Below are positions 27,012 to 34,856 of a DNA stretch of 64,000 nt, piece after piece (position 1 is the stretch's first letter; each line of letters begins with the position of its first letter). Where the stretch lies: positions 77,063 through 141,062 of the forward strand of contig JAHIQI010000047.1 in the NCBI GenBank assembly GCA_018902755.1, read 5' to 3'. The position numbers were made by a program, and so were the translations under genes. The stretch comes from Pseudomonadota bacterium. Lineage in GTDB: Bacteria > Desulfobacterota > Desulfarculia > Desulfarculales > Desulfarculaceae. Under the pieces are notes generated by a model. The model was not told where the DNA came from and did no database searches. It was given only the letters and a program-made list of their open reading frames with translations.

Positions 27012-28136
27012 TTGGGCGCGCTGTTCACCCCCCTGAGCATCAAGGGCCTGATCCTGGCCAACCGCCTGATGCGCTCGGCCACCTTTGAGCAGGCGGCCAC
27101 CAAAGACGGCGAGGTATCGCCCAAGGAGCTGGCCCTGTACCGCGACTTGGCCACGGGTGGGGTGGGCCTGGTGGTGACAGGCATAATCAACGTAAGCGAG
27201 CAGGGCCGCATCTCGCCCAAGCAAAACTCCCTGAGCCATGACGGCCACATCCCCGGCATGGCCCGCCTGGCGCGGGAGGTGCACGACCAGGGCGGCAAGG
27301 TGGCGGTGCAGCTGTTCCATGCCGGACGCGAGGCGGCGCGCATGCATGCCTGGCGGGGGGGCGGCCCGGCGGTGGGGCCTTCCGCTTCGCCGGGGGATGA
27401 CATTTTCGCCCATGAGAACCGTGCCATGACCCAGGAGGAAATACTCCAGGTGGTGGAGGACTTCGGCCGGGCCGCGGCCCGGGCCAGGGAGGCGGGCTTT
27501 GACGGGGTGCAGGTGCACGCCGCCCACGCCTATCTGCTGAGCCAATTCCTCTCGCCCCGCACCAACCGCCGCCAGGACGAGTGGGGCGGCAGCTCGGACA
27601 ACCGCCTGCGCCTGCACCTGGAGGTGCTGGCCGCCATCCGCTCCCAGGTGGGGCCGGACTACCCGGTGATGTTCAAGCTGGGCGTGGCCGACGGCCTCGA
27701 GGGAGGCCTGCCCTTGGAGGAGGGCCTCAAAGCGGCGGAGCTTTTGGCCCGGGCCGGGTGCGACTGCCTGGAGATCAGCCAGGGGCTCAGGGGGCACGAC
27801 TACCAGCAGAGCGAGTTTCGCACCAAGGTGGACAAGCCGGGCGGCGAGGCCTACTTCCGCTCCTGGGCCGCCGAGGTGAAGCGGCGGGTGGACATACCCG
27901 TGGCCGCCGTGGGCGGGGTGCGCACCCCGGAAACGGCCGAGGACATACTGGCCAAGGGAGAGGCCGACCTGGTGGCGCTCAGCCGCCCCCTGATAAGCGA
28001 GCCCGGCCTGCCCGCCCGCTGGCGCGGCGGAGACACCGGGCGGGCCCGCTGCGTCTCCTGCAACAAGTGCTTCGAGCAGATAATGCTGGGCCGCTCCATC
28101 AACTGCATCCTGGACCGCGAAAAGGCGGAGGGATAA
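27012..28136 (+). CDS. Old Yellow Enzyme-family NADH:flavin oxidoreductase
   Basis: 374 residues from a TTG at 27012, which lies 7 bp after GGGAGG; the frame remains open upstream but overlaps the previous gene. It begins LFTPLSIKGLILANRLMRS, typical of this TIM-barrel family, with the active-site pair in VQVHAAHAYLLSQFLSP and the phosphate-binding region near GEADLVALSRPLI. The C-terminus has cysteines (CVSCNKC and a later C) resembling the Fe-S site of 2,4-dienoyl-CoA reductases, but the usual second FAD/NAD half of those enzymes is absent. It may reduce an unsaturated acyl-CoA. Confidence 0.88.
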   Translation: MGALFTPLSIKGLILANRLMRSATFEQAATKDGEVSPKELALYRDLATGGVGLVVTGIINVSEQGRISPKQNSLSHDGHIPGMARLAREVHDQGGKVAVQLFHAGREAARMHAWRGGGPAVGPSASPGDDIFAHENRAMTQEEILQVVEDFGRAAARAREAGFDGVQVHAAHAYLLSQFLSPRTNRRQDEWGGSSDNRLRLHLEVLAAIRSQVGPDYPVMFKLGVADGLEGGLPLEEGLKAAELLARAGCDCLEISQGLRGHDYQQSEFRTKVDKPGGEAYFRSWAAEVKRRVDIPVAAVGGVRTPETAEDILAKGEADLVALSRPLISEPGLPARWRGGDTGRARCVSCNKCFEQIMLGRSINCILDREKAEG

Positions 28137-28171
28137 GGCACGGCATCCTTGGTGCTTCCCAGGGACCCGTT

Positions 28172-28201
28172 TTGCTAGAATCTATTCATCAACCGTTATA
28201 A
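28172..28201 (+). promoter_or_regulatory. Candidate promoter of the sigma-54 activator gene
   Basis: TTGCTA (28172-28177) and TTATAA (28196-28201) with an 18-bp spacer, ending 17 bp before the ATG at 28219. The distance to the start codon would leave a very short leader. Confidence 0.35.
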
Positions 28202-28218
28202 ACGCCTGAGCAGAACGC

Positions 28219-29604
28219 ATGGTCAAGCTGGCGAAAAACCCTATCCCCCGCGAACTCCTATGCTCCTTGCTGGAGTCGCCCCACGAGTCCATCATCCTGG
28301 TGGACAAGGACGGGATAGTCCGCTACATCAGCCGCTCCGCCGCCGAGTTCTATCAGGTGGACGACCAGGACATCGTGGGCAGCCACATCCTGAAGCTCAA
28401 CCCCCAAAGCCGCCTGCCCGAGGTCATCAAGACCGGCAAGGCCGAGGTGGGTTCGGTGCTGCGCATGAAGGGCAAGGAGCGCATCATCGCCCGCATCCCC
28501 CTGCGCGACAAGCAGGGCAACATCGTGGGGGCCTTTGCCAAGCTGGTGTTTTGGCACATGGACCGGGTCAAGGAGCTGGTGCGCCAGACCGAAGTATTGG
28601 AGGAGCGGCTCACCTACTACGAAAAAGAGCTGCAAAACCTCTACTCCAGCCGCTACGACCTGCAACTGGTGGTGGGGGAGTCTCCGCCGGTCCAGGACGC
28701 CAAGCGGGTGGCCACCCAGGCGGCCCAGTCGGATCTGAGCCTGTTGATCACCGGCGAAACCGGCACGGGCAAGGACCTGTTCGCCCACTCGGTGCACCGC
28801 ATGAGCGCCCGCCACGACAAGCCCTTCGTCAAGGTCAATTGCGGGGCCATACCCCAGGAGCTGTTCGAGTCCGAGTTGTTCGGCTACCAGGCCGGGGCCT
28901 TCACCGGGGCCAGCCAAAAGGGCAAACCAGGCAGGTTCGAGCTGGCCGATGGAGGCACCATCTTCTTGGACGAGATCGGCGAGATGCCCCTGGTCATGCA
29001 GGTCAAGCTGCTCCGGGTCATCCAGGAGCAAGAGGTGGAGCGCCTGGGATCCACCAAATCCTTGAAGCTCAACTTCCGGGTGATCGCGGCCACCAACCGG
29101 GACCTCAAGGCCATGATGAACACCGGCACCTTTCGCCAGGACCTCTACTACCGGCTAAACATCTTTCACCTGCACACCCCGCCGCTCCGGGAAATACGCC
29201 AAGACATACCCCGCATGGCCTATCATATCCTCTCCAGCCTGCGCACCGGCAAGCGCGCCCTGCCCGCCAAGATTTCCCCCGAGGCCATGCAGCGTTTGGT
29301 GTCCTACGATTGGCCGGGCAATGTGCGCGAGCTAAAAAACGCCATCGAGCGGGCCGCGGCGGTGGCCGGCGGCGAAACCCTGCAACTGGAGCACCTGCCG
29401 CCTGACTTCCTGGAACACTTCACCCATGCCCCCCAGGAAAACGGCGCCCCGCCCACCCTGAAGCTGGCCAAGGCCAATGCGGAAATAATTGCTATAAAAC
29501 AGGCCCTTAAATACACGGGCGGCAACCGGACCCTGGCAGCGGAGCTTTTGGGCATCCATCGGACCGGGGTGCACCAAAAAATGAAAAAGTATGGCTTGGA
29601 ATAG
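28219..29604 (+). CDS. PAS / AAA+ / Fis sigma-54-dependent activator
   Basis: 461 residues. Residues 20-130 form a PAS sensor (IILVDKDGIVRYISRSAAEFY). A short coiled coil near 120-145 links to the AAA+ domain: Walker A GETGTGKD near residue 178, the sigma-54-contacting GAFTGA loop near 226, Walker B IFLDEIGEMP, and the arginine region FRQDLYYRLNIF. The C-terminal 40 residues are a Fis-type helix-turn-helix (LAAELLGIHRTGVHQKMKKYG). There is no receiver domain, so it responds to a ligand or redox state sensed by PAS. A consensus -24/-12 promoter lies 241 bp after its stop, making the downstream beta-oxidation operon its likely target. Confidence 0.95.
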   Translation: MVKLAKNPIPRELLCSLLESPHESIILVDKDGIVRYISRSAAEFYQVDDQDIVGSHILKLNPQSRLPEVIKTGKAEVGSVLRMKGKERIIARIPLRDKQGNIVGAFAKLVFWHMDRVKELVRQTEVLEERLTYYEKELQNLYSSRYDLQLVVGESPPVQDAKRVATQAAQSDLSLLITGETGTGKDLFAHSVHRMSARHDKPFVKVNCGAIPQELFESELFGYQAGAFTGASQKGKPGRFELADGGTIFLDEIGEMPLVMQVKLLRVIQEQEVERLGSTKSLKLNFRVIAATNRDLKAMMNTGTFRQDLYYRLNIFHLHTPPLREIRQDIPRMAYHILSSLRTGKRALPAKISPEAMQRLVSYDWPGNVRELKNAIERAAAVAGGETLQLEHLPPDFLEHFTHAPQENGAPPTLKLAKANAEIIAIKQALKYTGGNRTLAAELLGIHRTGVHQKMKKYGLE

Positions 29605-29606
29605 CC

Positions 29607-29623
29607 TGTATCGTTTTTTCTAC
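29607..29623 (+). repeat. 17-bp direct repeat, copy 1 (candidate activator site)
   Basis: TGTATCGTTTTTTCTAC. It differs from the copy at 29722-29738 at one position. Starts are 115 bp apart, close to 11 turns of B-DNA. Confidence 0.6.
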
Positions 29624-29721
29624 TAGTAGTTTTTTTAATACACAACTAAATTCTGCATAGCGGTATCATAGCTAACATATCATTTTAACACATTATTAAC
29701 CGCGGCTAGCGGCAACGCTCA

Positions 29722-29738
29722 TGTATTGTTTTTTCTAC
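29722..29738 (+). repeat. 17-bp direct repeat, copy 2 (candidate activator site)
   Basis: TGTATTGTTTTTTCTAC, about 125 bp upstream of the -24 element, within the usual range for enhancer-type sites of sigma-54 activators. Confidence 0.6.
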
Positions 29739-29808
29739 ACAAAGCTTTCCCGCCCCTCCTTCGGCTCTGATTAACGCTCACCATTAACGCCATTTTATTG
29801 CTTTATTA

Positions 29809-29882
29809 CAATGTGTTGCGCTTAATATTTCCCGCAGCCCTCTTGTGGCACGGCGGTTGCTACTCTTATTGCGAACACATTG
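29809..29882. repeat. 9-bp inverted repeat bracketing the sigma-54 promoter
   Basis: CAATGTGTT (29809-29817) and AACACATTG (29874-29882) are exact reverse complements, 56 bp apart, with the -24/-12 promoter between them and the right arm at the expected transcription start. Confidence 0.5.
29846..29861 (+). promoter_or_regulatory. Sigma-54 (-24/-12) promoter
   Basis: TGGCACGGCGGTTGCT matches the consensus TGGCACG-N4-TTGC(A/T) at every defined position. The invariant GG is at 29847-29848 and GC at 29859-29860, so transcription should start near 29872. It lies directly after a sigma-54 activator gene and 92 bp before the acyl-CoA dehydrogenase start. Confidence 0.93.
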
Positions 29883-29952
29883 CGTAGTTAGCCACTTATC
29901 ATCCAACCGAGGTTTGCTACATCAGCCTCCCCATCATAAGAGGAGTTCTAAC

Positions 29953-31110
29953 GTGGACTTTGAAATTTCCGAAAACATACGCCTAATGACCGACACCATC
30001 CGGCGTTTCGTTAAAAAAGACCTGGAACCCATCAGCCAGCAGGTGGAAGACGAGGACCGCATTCCCGAGGAAGTGGTGCAGACCATGCGGGAGTTGGGCC
30101 TGTTCGGCCTGTCCATCCCCGAAGAGTACGGCGGACTGGGCCTCAACGTCCTGGGCGAATGCCTGGTGTACGAGGAGATGTCGGCGGTCAACGCCTGCTT
30201 TCGCACCCGCATCGGCACCAACAACGGCATCGGCTCCCAGGGCATCGTTATAGACGGCACCGAAGAGCAGAAGCAAAAATACCTGCCCAAGATGGCTTCC
30301 GGCGAGTGGATCGGCGTGTTCGCCCTCACCGAGCCCGAAGCTGGCTCCGACGCGGCCAACGTGCAGACCACCGCCGAGCTCAAGGGCGACAAGTGGGTGC
30401 TCAACGGCCGCAAGCACTTCATCACCAACGGCGACATCGCCGACGTGTCCACCGTGTTCGCGGTGACCGACAAGGCCAAGCGGGCCAAGGGCGGCATAAC
30501 CGGCTTCCTGGTGGAAAAAACCGACCCCGGCTTCTTCGTTGGCACCATCGAGCGCAAGATGGGCATGCGCGGCTCCCATACCAGCGAGCTCATCTTCGAC
30601 AACTGCGAAATCCCCAAAGACCGCATCATCGGCGGCGACGCCAACCTGGGCCTGGGCTTCCGCACCGCCATGAAAATTCTGGACAAGGGCCGCCTGACCA
30701 TGGGCGCCTCGGCGGTGGGATCGGCCCAAAAGCTCCTGGACCTGTCGGTGGAATACGCCAAGCAGCGGGTGCAGTTCGGCAAACCAATCGGCGAGTTCCA
30801 GGCGGTGCAGATCATGCTGGCGGACATGGCCACCCAAATCTACGCCGGGCGCCAGATGCTGCACCACGCCGCCTGGCTGCGCGACAAGCGGGGCACCGCG
30901 GTGGTCAAGGAAGCCTCCATGGTCAAGCTGTTCTGCACCGAGATGGCCAACCGCGTGGCGGACATGGCCGTGCAGATCCACGGCGGCATGGGCTACATGA
31001 AGGACTTCCCGGTGGAGCGCTTCTACCGCGACCTGCGCCTGACCCGCATCTATGAGGGCACCAGCGAGATTCAGCGCAACGTCATCGCCCGCGAGCTGCT
31101 CAAGGGCTAG
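29953..31110 (+). CDS. Short-chain-type acyl-CoA dehydrogenase
   Basis: 385 residues from the GTG at 29953, which has AGGAG 7 bp upstream; an in-frame start further upstream at 29845 would precede the promoter's own start site. It carries ALTEPEAGSDAAN, KHFITNG, KMGMRGSHTSEL, QIHGGMGYMKDFPVERFYRD and the catalytic glutamate in IYEGTSEIQRN. Length and motifs fit butyryl- or short branched-chain acyl-CoA dehydrogenases. First gene of the sigma-54 operon; 10 bp separate it from the next gene. Confidence 0.95.
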   Translation: MDFEISENIRLMTDTIRRFVKKDLEPISQQVEDEDRIPEEVVQTMRELGLFGLSIPEEYGGLGLNVLGECLVYEEMSAVNACFRTRIGTNNGIGSQGIVIDGTEEQKQKYLPKMASGEWIGVFALTEPEAGSDAANVQTTAELKGDKWVLNGRKHFITNGDIADVSTVFAVTDKAKRAKGGITGFLVEKTDPGFFVGTIERKMGMRGSHTSELIFDNCEIPKDRIIGGDANLGLGFRTAMKILDKGRLTMGASAVGSAQKLLDLSVEYAKQRVQFGKPIGEFQAVQIMLADMATQIYAGRQMLHHAAWLRDKRGTAVVKEASMVKLFCTEMANRVADMAVQIHGGMGYMKDFPVERFYRDLRLTRIYEGTSEIQRNVIARELLKG

Positions 31111-31120
31111 GGGGGCGATC

Positions 31121-32002
31121 ATGAGCATAGGCAAGGTATTCATCATCGGCTCCGGGCTCATGGGCAGCGGCATCGCCCAGGTCTGCGCCCAGGCCGGCCT
31201 GGAGGCCACCCTGAGCGACGTGAGCCAGGAGCAACTGGACAAGGCGGTGAAGAACATCGCCTGGTCCGCGGGCAAGCTCATCGAAAAGGGCAAGGTGGCG
31301 GGGACCCTGGACGAGGTCATGGGCCGCGTATCCACTTCGGTGGACTTGGCCCCGGCCGCCGAGGCCGACCTGGTCATGGAGGTGGTGTTCGAGAACCTGG
31401 AGGTGAAGAAAGAGGTCTTCGCCAAGCTGAACCAGGTGCTCTCGCCCCATAGCCTGGTGGCCAGCAACACCAGCGCCATACCCATCAGCGAGTTGGCCGC
31501 CCATGTGGAGCAGCCCGAGCGCTTCCTGGGCATCCACTTCTTCAGCCCCGTACCCATGATGCAGGCGGTGGAGGTGATCCGGGGCACCAGGACCAGCAAC
31601 GAGGCCTTTGCCGCCGGGCGCGAGTTCGTGCTAGCCATCGAAAAAGAGCCCATCATGGTCAACCGCGACGTGGCCGGGTTCGTGATCAACCGCATCAACT
31701 TCCCTTCCACCATGGAGGCCATGCGCCTGGTGGAGCAGGGGGTGGCCTCGGTGGAGGACATCGACAAGGGCCTGCGCCTGGCCTCGGGCCGCAAGATGGG
31801 CGTCTTCGAGACCGGCGACATGGTGGGCCTGGACGTCACCTACGGCGCGCTCATGGCCATGTACCAGGATACCCGCGAAGAGAAGTGGTATCCGCCCTTC
31901 TTGCTGCGCCGCAAGGTGAAGGCCGGGCAACTGGGCCGCAAGACCGGGGTGGGCTGGTACCGCTACGACGACAAGGGCAACCGCCTGGGCACGGCCGACT
32001 AG
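31121..32002 (+). CDS. 3-hydroxybutyryl-CoA-type dehydrogenase
   Basis: 293 residues from the ATG at 31121 with AGGGGGG upstream. NAD fingerprint IIGSGLMGSGIAQV, block SNTSAIPISELA, catalytic histidine in IHFFSPVPMMQAVEV, and GFVINRINFP at the domain border are all intact. It oxidises 3-hydroxyacyl-CoA to 3-ketoacyl-CoA with NAD(P). It stands between acyl-CoA dehydrogenase and thiolase in the sigma-54 operon; that operon has no hydratase of its own, so one from elsewhere (for example 24133 or 45368) would be needed. Confidence 0.94.
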   Translation: MSIGKVFIIGSGLMGSGIAQVCAQAGLEATLSDVSQEQLDKAVKNIAWSAGKLIEKGKVAGTLDEVMGRVSTSVDLAPAAEADLVMEVVFENLEVKKEVFAKLNQVLSPHSLVASNTSAIPISELAAHVEQPERFLGIHFFSPVPMMQAVEVIRGTRTSNEAFAAGREFVLAIEKEPIMVNRDVAGFVINRINFPSTMEAMRLVEQGVASVEDIDKGLRLASGRKMGVFETGDMVGLDVTYGALMAMYQDTREEKWYPPFLLRRKVKAGQLGRKTGVGWYRYDDKGNRLGTAD

Positions 32003-32021
32003 GCAGCGGGAGAAAACAACC

Positions 32022-33200
32022 ATGCAAGAACCTGTGATCCTTTCCGCCGCCCGCACTCCGGTGGGGCGTTTCGGCGGCACCCTCAAGGCGCTAACCGACC
32101 AAGACCTGGGGGTGTTGGTAATCAAGGAAGCGGTGAAGCGGGCGGGCATCGACCCCGCGCAGGTGGATGAAGTCTGCCTGGCCCAGCAGTACCGCACCGG
32201 GGCCCTGCCCCCCAACGTGGCCCGGCCCATCGCGGTGAACGCGGGCATACCCATCCCCACTCCCGAATACACCGTGTCCCACGCCTGCGGCGGGTCGCTC
32301 AAGACGGTGTTCCTGGCCGCCCAAGCGGTCAAAGCCGGTGACGCGGAGCTCATGGTGGCCGGCGGGGTGGAGCACATGTCCAACGCGGCCTACCTGGTGC
32401 CCAGCAACCGTTGGGGCTCGCGCCTGGGCCACGCCAAGATGATCGACCAGCTGGTGCTGTTTGATCCGCTGAGCAACAACACCATGGGCGAGACCGCCGA
32501 GAACGTGGCCGAGCAGTTCCAGATCAACCGCGAGGACCAGGACGCCTTCGCCCTGAACAGCCAGCAGAAGACCAAGCGCGCCTTGGAGCTGGGCCTGTTC
32601 AAGGACGAAGTGGTGCAGGTGCCCATTCCCCGCCGCAAGGGCGACCCGGTCATCTTCGACACCGACGAGCATCCCCGGCCCCAGACCACGGCCGAGGACC
32701 TGGCCAAGCTGAAACCCGTATTCCGCAAGGGTGGCTCGGTGACCGCGGGCAACTCCAGCGGCATGAACGACGGCGCCTCCGCAGTGGTGGTGGCTTCCCG
32801 GCAACGGGCCGACGAGCTGGGGGTCAAGCCCCTGGTGGCCATCTTGGGCTACGCCACGGTGGGCGTGGAGCCCTCCATCATGGGCATCGGCCCCATCGAG
32901 GCCACCCGCCAGGCGCTAAAAAAGTCCGGCCTCAGCCTGGGCGACATCGACCTCATCGAGTTGAACGAGGCCTTTGCCAGCCAGTCCCTGGCCTGCATCC
33001 GCGAGCTGGGCATGGACCAGGACAAGGTCAACGTCAACGGCGGGGCCATCGCCCTGGGCCATCCCATCAGCGCCACCGGCGGGGTAATCCTCACCAAGCT
33101 CATCTACGAGATGAAACGCTCCGGCAAAGAGCTGGGCCTGGCCACCATGTGCGTGGGTGGCGGCATGGGAGTGGCCTTGGTGGTCAAGAACCTGACCTAA
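32022..33200 (+). CDS. Acetyl-CoA C-acetyltransferase (thiolase)
   Basis: 392 residues, standard length. Catalytic cysteine in SHACGGSLKTV, histidine in GHPISATGG and second cysteine in MCVGGGMG are intact, and GNSSGMNDGASAVVV is the conserved middle motif. It cleaves acetoacetyl- or 3-ketoacyl-CoA. It is the last gene of the sigma-54 operon and is followed after 9 bp by a strong terminator. Confidence 0.95.
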   Translation: MQEPVILSAARTPVGRFGGTLKALTDQDLGVLVIKEAVKRAGIDPAQVDEVCLAQQYRTGALPPNVARPIAVNAGIPIPTPEYTVSHACGGSLKTVFLAAQAVKAGDAELMVAGGVEHMSNAAYLVPSNRWGSRLGHAKMIDQLVLFDPLSNNTMGETAENVAEQFQINREDQDAFALNSQQKTKRALELGLFKDEVVQVPIPRRKGDPVIFDTDEHPRPQTTAEDLAKLKPVFRKGGSVTAGNSSGMNDGASAVVVASRQRADELGVKPLVAILGYATVGVEPSIMGIGPIEATRQALKKSGLSLGDIDLIELNEAFASQSLACIRELGMDQDKVNVNGGAIALGHPISATGGVILTKLIYEMKRSGKELGLATMCVGGGMGVALVVKNLT

Positions 33201-33209
33201 AAACAACCG

Positions 33210-33236
33210 CCCCGGGCTTCGGCCCGGGGTTTTTTT
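33210..33236 (+). terminator. Strong rho-independent terminator of the sigma-54 operon
   Basis: CCCCGGGC-TTCG-GCCCGGGG forms a perfect 8-bp stem with a UUCG tetraloop followed by seven T (33230-33236). The next gene's start codon is only 12 bp away. Confidence 0.97.
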
Positions 33237-33248
33237 GCGGGGTATGCC

Positions 33249-34748
33249 TTGAATATCGCCAAACTGCTACACGACACCGCCGCACGGGTTCCCGAGCACA
33301 TCGCCGTGGACTTCAACGGCCAGGTGATGACCTACAGGGAATTCGACCAAAGATCAGACGCCCTGGCCTGGGGCCTGAAGGAGCGGGGGCTGGCTCCCGG
33401 CCAAGTCTGCGTGCTCATGATGCCCAACTCCCTTGACTGGGTGGTCTGCTACTACGCCCTGGCCAAGCTGGGGGCGGTGGTCTTGCCGGTGAACTTCCTT
33501 TACCGCACCCAGGAGCTTCAGCACATCTTCAGCGACTCCGGGGCCAGGGCCTTCATCGGCCACGGCGCTCACCTGGAGTACGCGGGGACGGTGCTGGAGG
33601 GCATGCCCCAGATCGACATCCGTTGCGTGGCCGGCCCGGCGGCCGAGGGCTATCTGCCCTTGGCGGGGCTGGAAAAGGACAAGGGACCCCACCCCCTGCA
33701 CCCGGCCCAGGACGATGACACCTGGGCCATCATCTACACCTCGGGCACCACCGGCCTGCCCAAGGGGGCCATGCTCACCCATCACAATCTGGCCAACAAC
33801 GCCGTTACCATCGCCAGCATGCGCCACACCGACCCCAAGGTGACCAGCCTGGGCATGTTGCCTCTGTTCCACATCTACGGCCAGACCTCGAGTCTCAACG
33901 CCTCGGTTTTTCTGGGCATCACCCTGCGCTTGTGGGAGCACTTCGACCCGGATGAGACCTTCGCGGCCATCCAGGAGATGGACGACACCATCCTCATCGC
34001 GGTGCCCACCATCTACAACCGCCTGGCCGAGATGGCCGCAAAACGCCCGCCCAAACGCTCCTCGCTGCATTACTGCATCTGCGGGGGGGCCTCGCTGCCG
34101 GTGGAGGTGATCAAGCGCTTCGAAGGGGCCTACAACGCCACCATCTACGAGGGCTACGGACTCACCGAATGCTCGCCGGTGTGCGTGGAAAACCCCTACG
34201 GCAAGGCCACCAAGCCCGGCTCCATCGGCCTGCCCATCCCGGGCTTCAAGGCGCGGGTGGTGGACGAGCAGGACCAGGACGTGCCCCGGGGCCAGGTGGG
34301 CGAGTTGATCATCCAGGGGCCGGGGGTGATGAAGGGCTACCTCAACCAGCCCCAGGCCACGGAAGACACCCTGCGGGGCGGCTGGCTGCATACAGGCGAC
34401 ATGGCCCGTCAGGACGATGACGACTACTTCTACATCGTGGACCGCAAAAAGGAGATGATCATCCGGGGCGGCTACAACGTGTACCCCCGGGAGATCGAAG
34501 AGGTGCTCTACCAGCACCCTGCGGTGCTGGAAGCGGCGGTGTTGGGCCAGGCCCATCCCGACTTGGGCGAGGAGGTGGCGGCCATGGTGGTGCTGCGAGA
34601 GGGCGCGGCAGCTACCCCGGACGAGATAAGGGACTTTGTGAAGCAGCGGGTGGCTCCCTACAAATATCCCCGCATCGTGCGCATCACCGACGAGCTTCCC
34701 AAGACCCACACCGGCAAGGTGCTAAAGCGGTCCATCAAGCTGGACTGA
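33249..34748 (+). CDS. Acyl-CoA ligase (AMP-forming)
   Basis: 499 residues from a TTG at 33249, needed to include the conserved N-terminus (LLHDTAARVPEHIAVDF); GCGGGG lies upstream. Motifs: YTSGTTGLPKGAMLTHHN, EGYGLTECSP, TGDMARQDDDDYFYIVDRKK, GGYNVYPREIEEV, and the catalytic lysine in PKTHTGKVLKRSIK. It activates a fatty or related acid to its CoA ester. No promoter fits between the preceding terminator and the start codon, so it depends on read-through or a promoter inside the thiolase gene. Confidence 0.93.
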   Translation: MNIAKLLHDTAARVPEHIAVDFNGQVMTYREFDQRSDALAWGLKERGLAPGQVCVLMMPNSLDWVVCYYALAKLGAVVLPVNFLYRTQELQHIFSDSGARAFIGHGAHLEYAGTVLEGMPQIDIRCVAGPAAEGYLPLAGLEKDKGPHPLHPAQDDDTWAIIYTSGTTGLPKGAMLTHHNLANNAVTIASMRHTDPKVTSLGMLPLFHIYGQTSSLNASVFLGITLRLWEHFDPDETFAAIQEMDDTILIAVPTIYNRLAEMAAKRPPKRSSLHYCICGGASLPVEVIKRFEGAYNATIYEGYGLTECSPVCVENPYGKATKPGSIGLPIPGFKARVVDEQDQDVPRGQVGELIIQGPGVMKGYLNQPQATEDTLRGGWLHTGDMARQDDDDYFYIVDRKKEMIIRGGYNVYPREIEEVLYQHPAVLEAAVLGQAHPDLGEEVAAMVVLREGAAATPDEIRDFVKQRVAPYKYPRIVRITDELPKTHTGKVLKRSIKLD

Positions 34749-34856
34749 GCGAATCGCGGGGGAGACGAGGGGCCCCCGCCAAGGATACACGGAGAGGGTG
34801 CTTAACAGGAGTTGCCGGAAGGGCGCGGACCGTCCCCGGCAGAAAGGGAGATAGAC

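Larger units (their letters stand above)
29605..29952. other. AT-rich regulatory region between activator gene and sigma-54 operon
   Basis: No gene seen. It is markedly AT-richer than its surroundings. It holds two 17-bp direct repeats (29607 and 29722), a pair of ATTAACGC octamers 13 bp apart (29770 and 29783), a 9-bp inverted repeat flanking the promoter, the -24/-12 promoter at 29846-29861 and AGGAG before the GTG start. Confidence 0.7.

Noticed and set aside
29845..29952. Upstream extension of the short-chain acyl-CoA dehydrogenase to a start at 29845
   Set aside because: It would begin upstream of the transcription start of the sigma-54 promoter and adds residues foreign to the family; the GTG at 29953 has a good ribosome-binding site.
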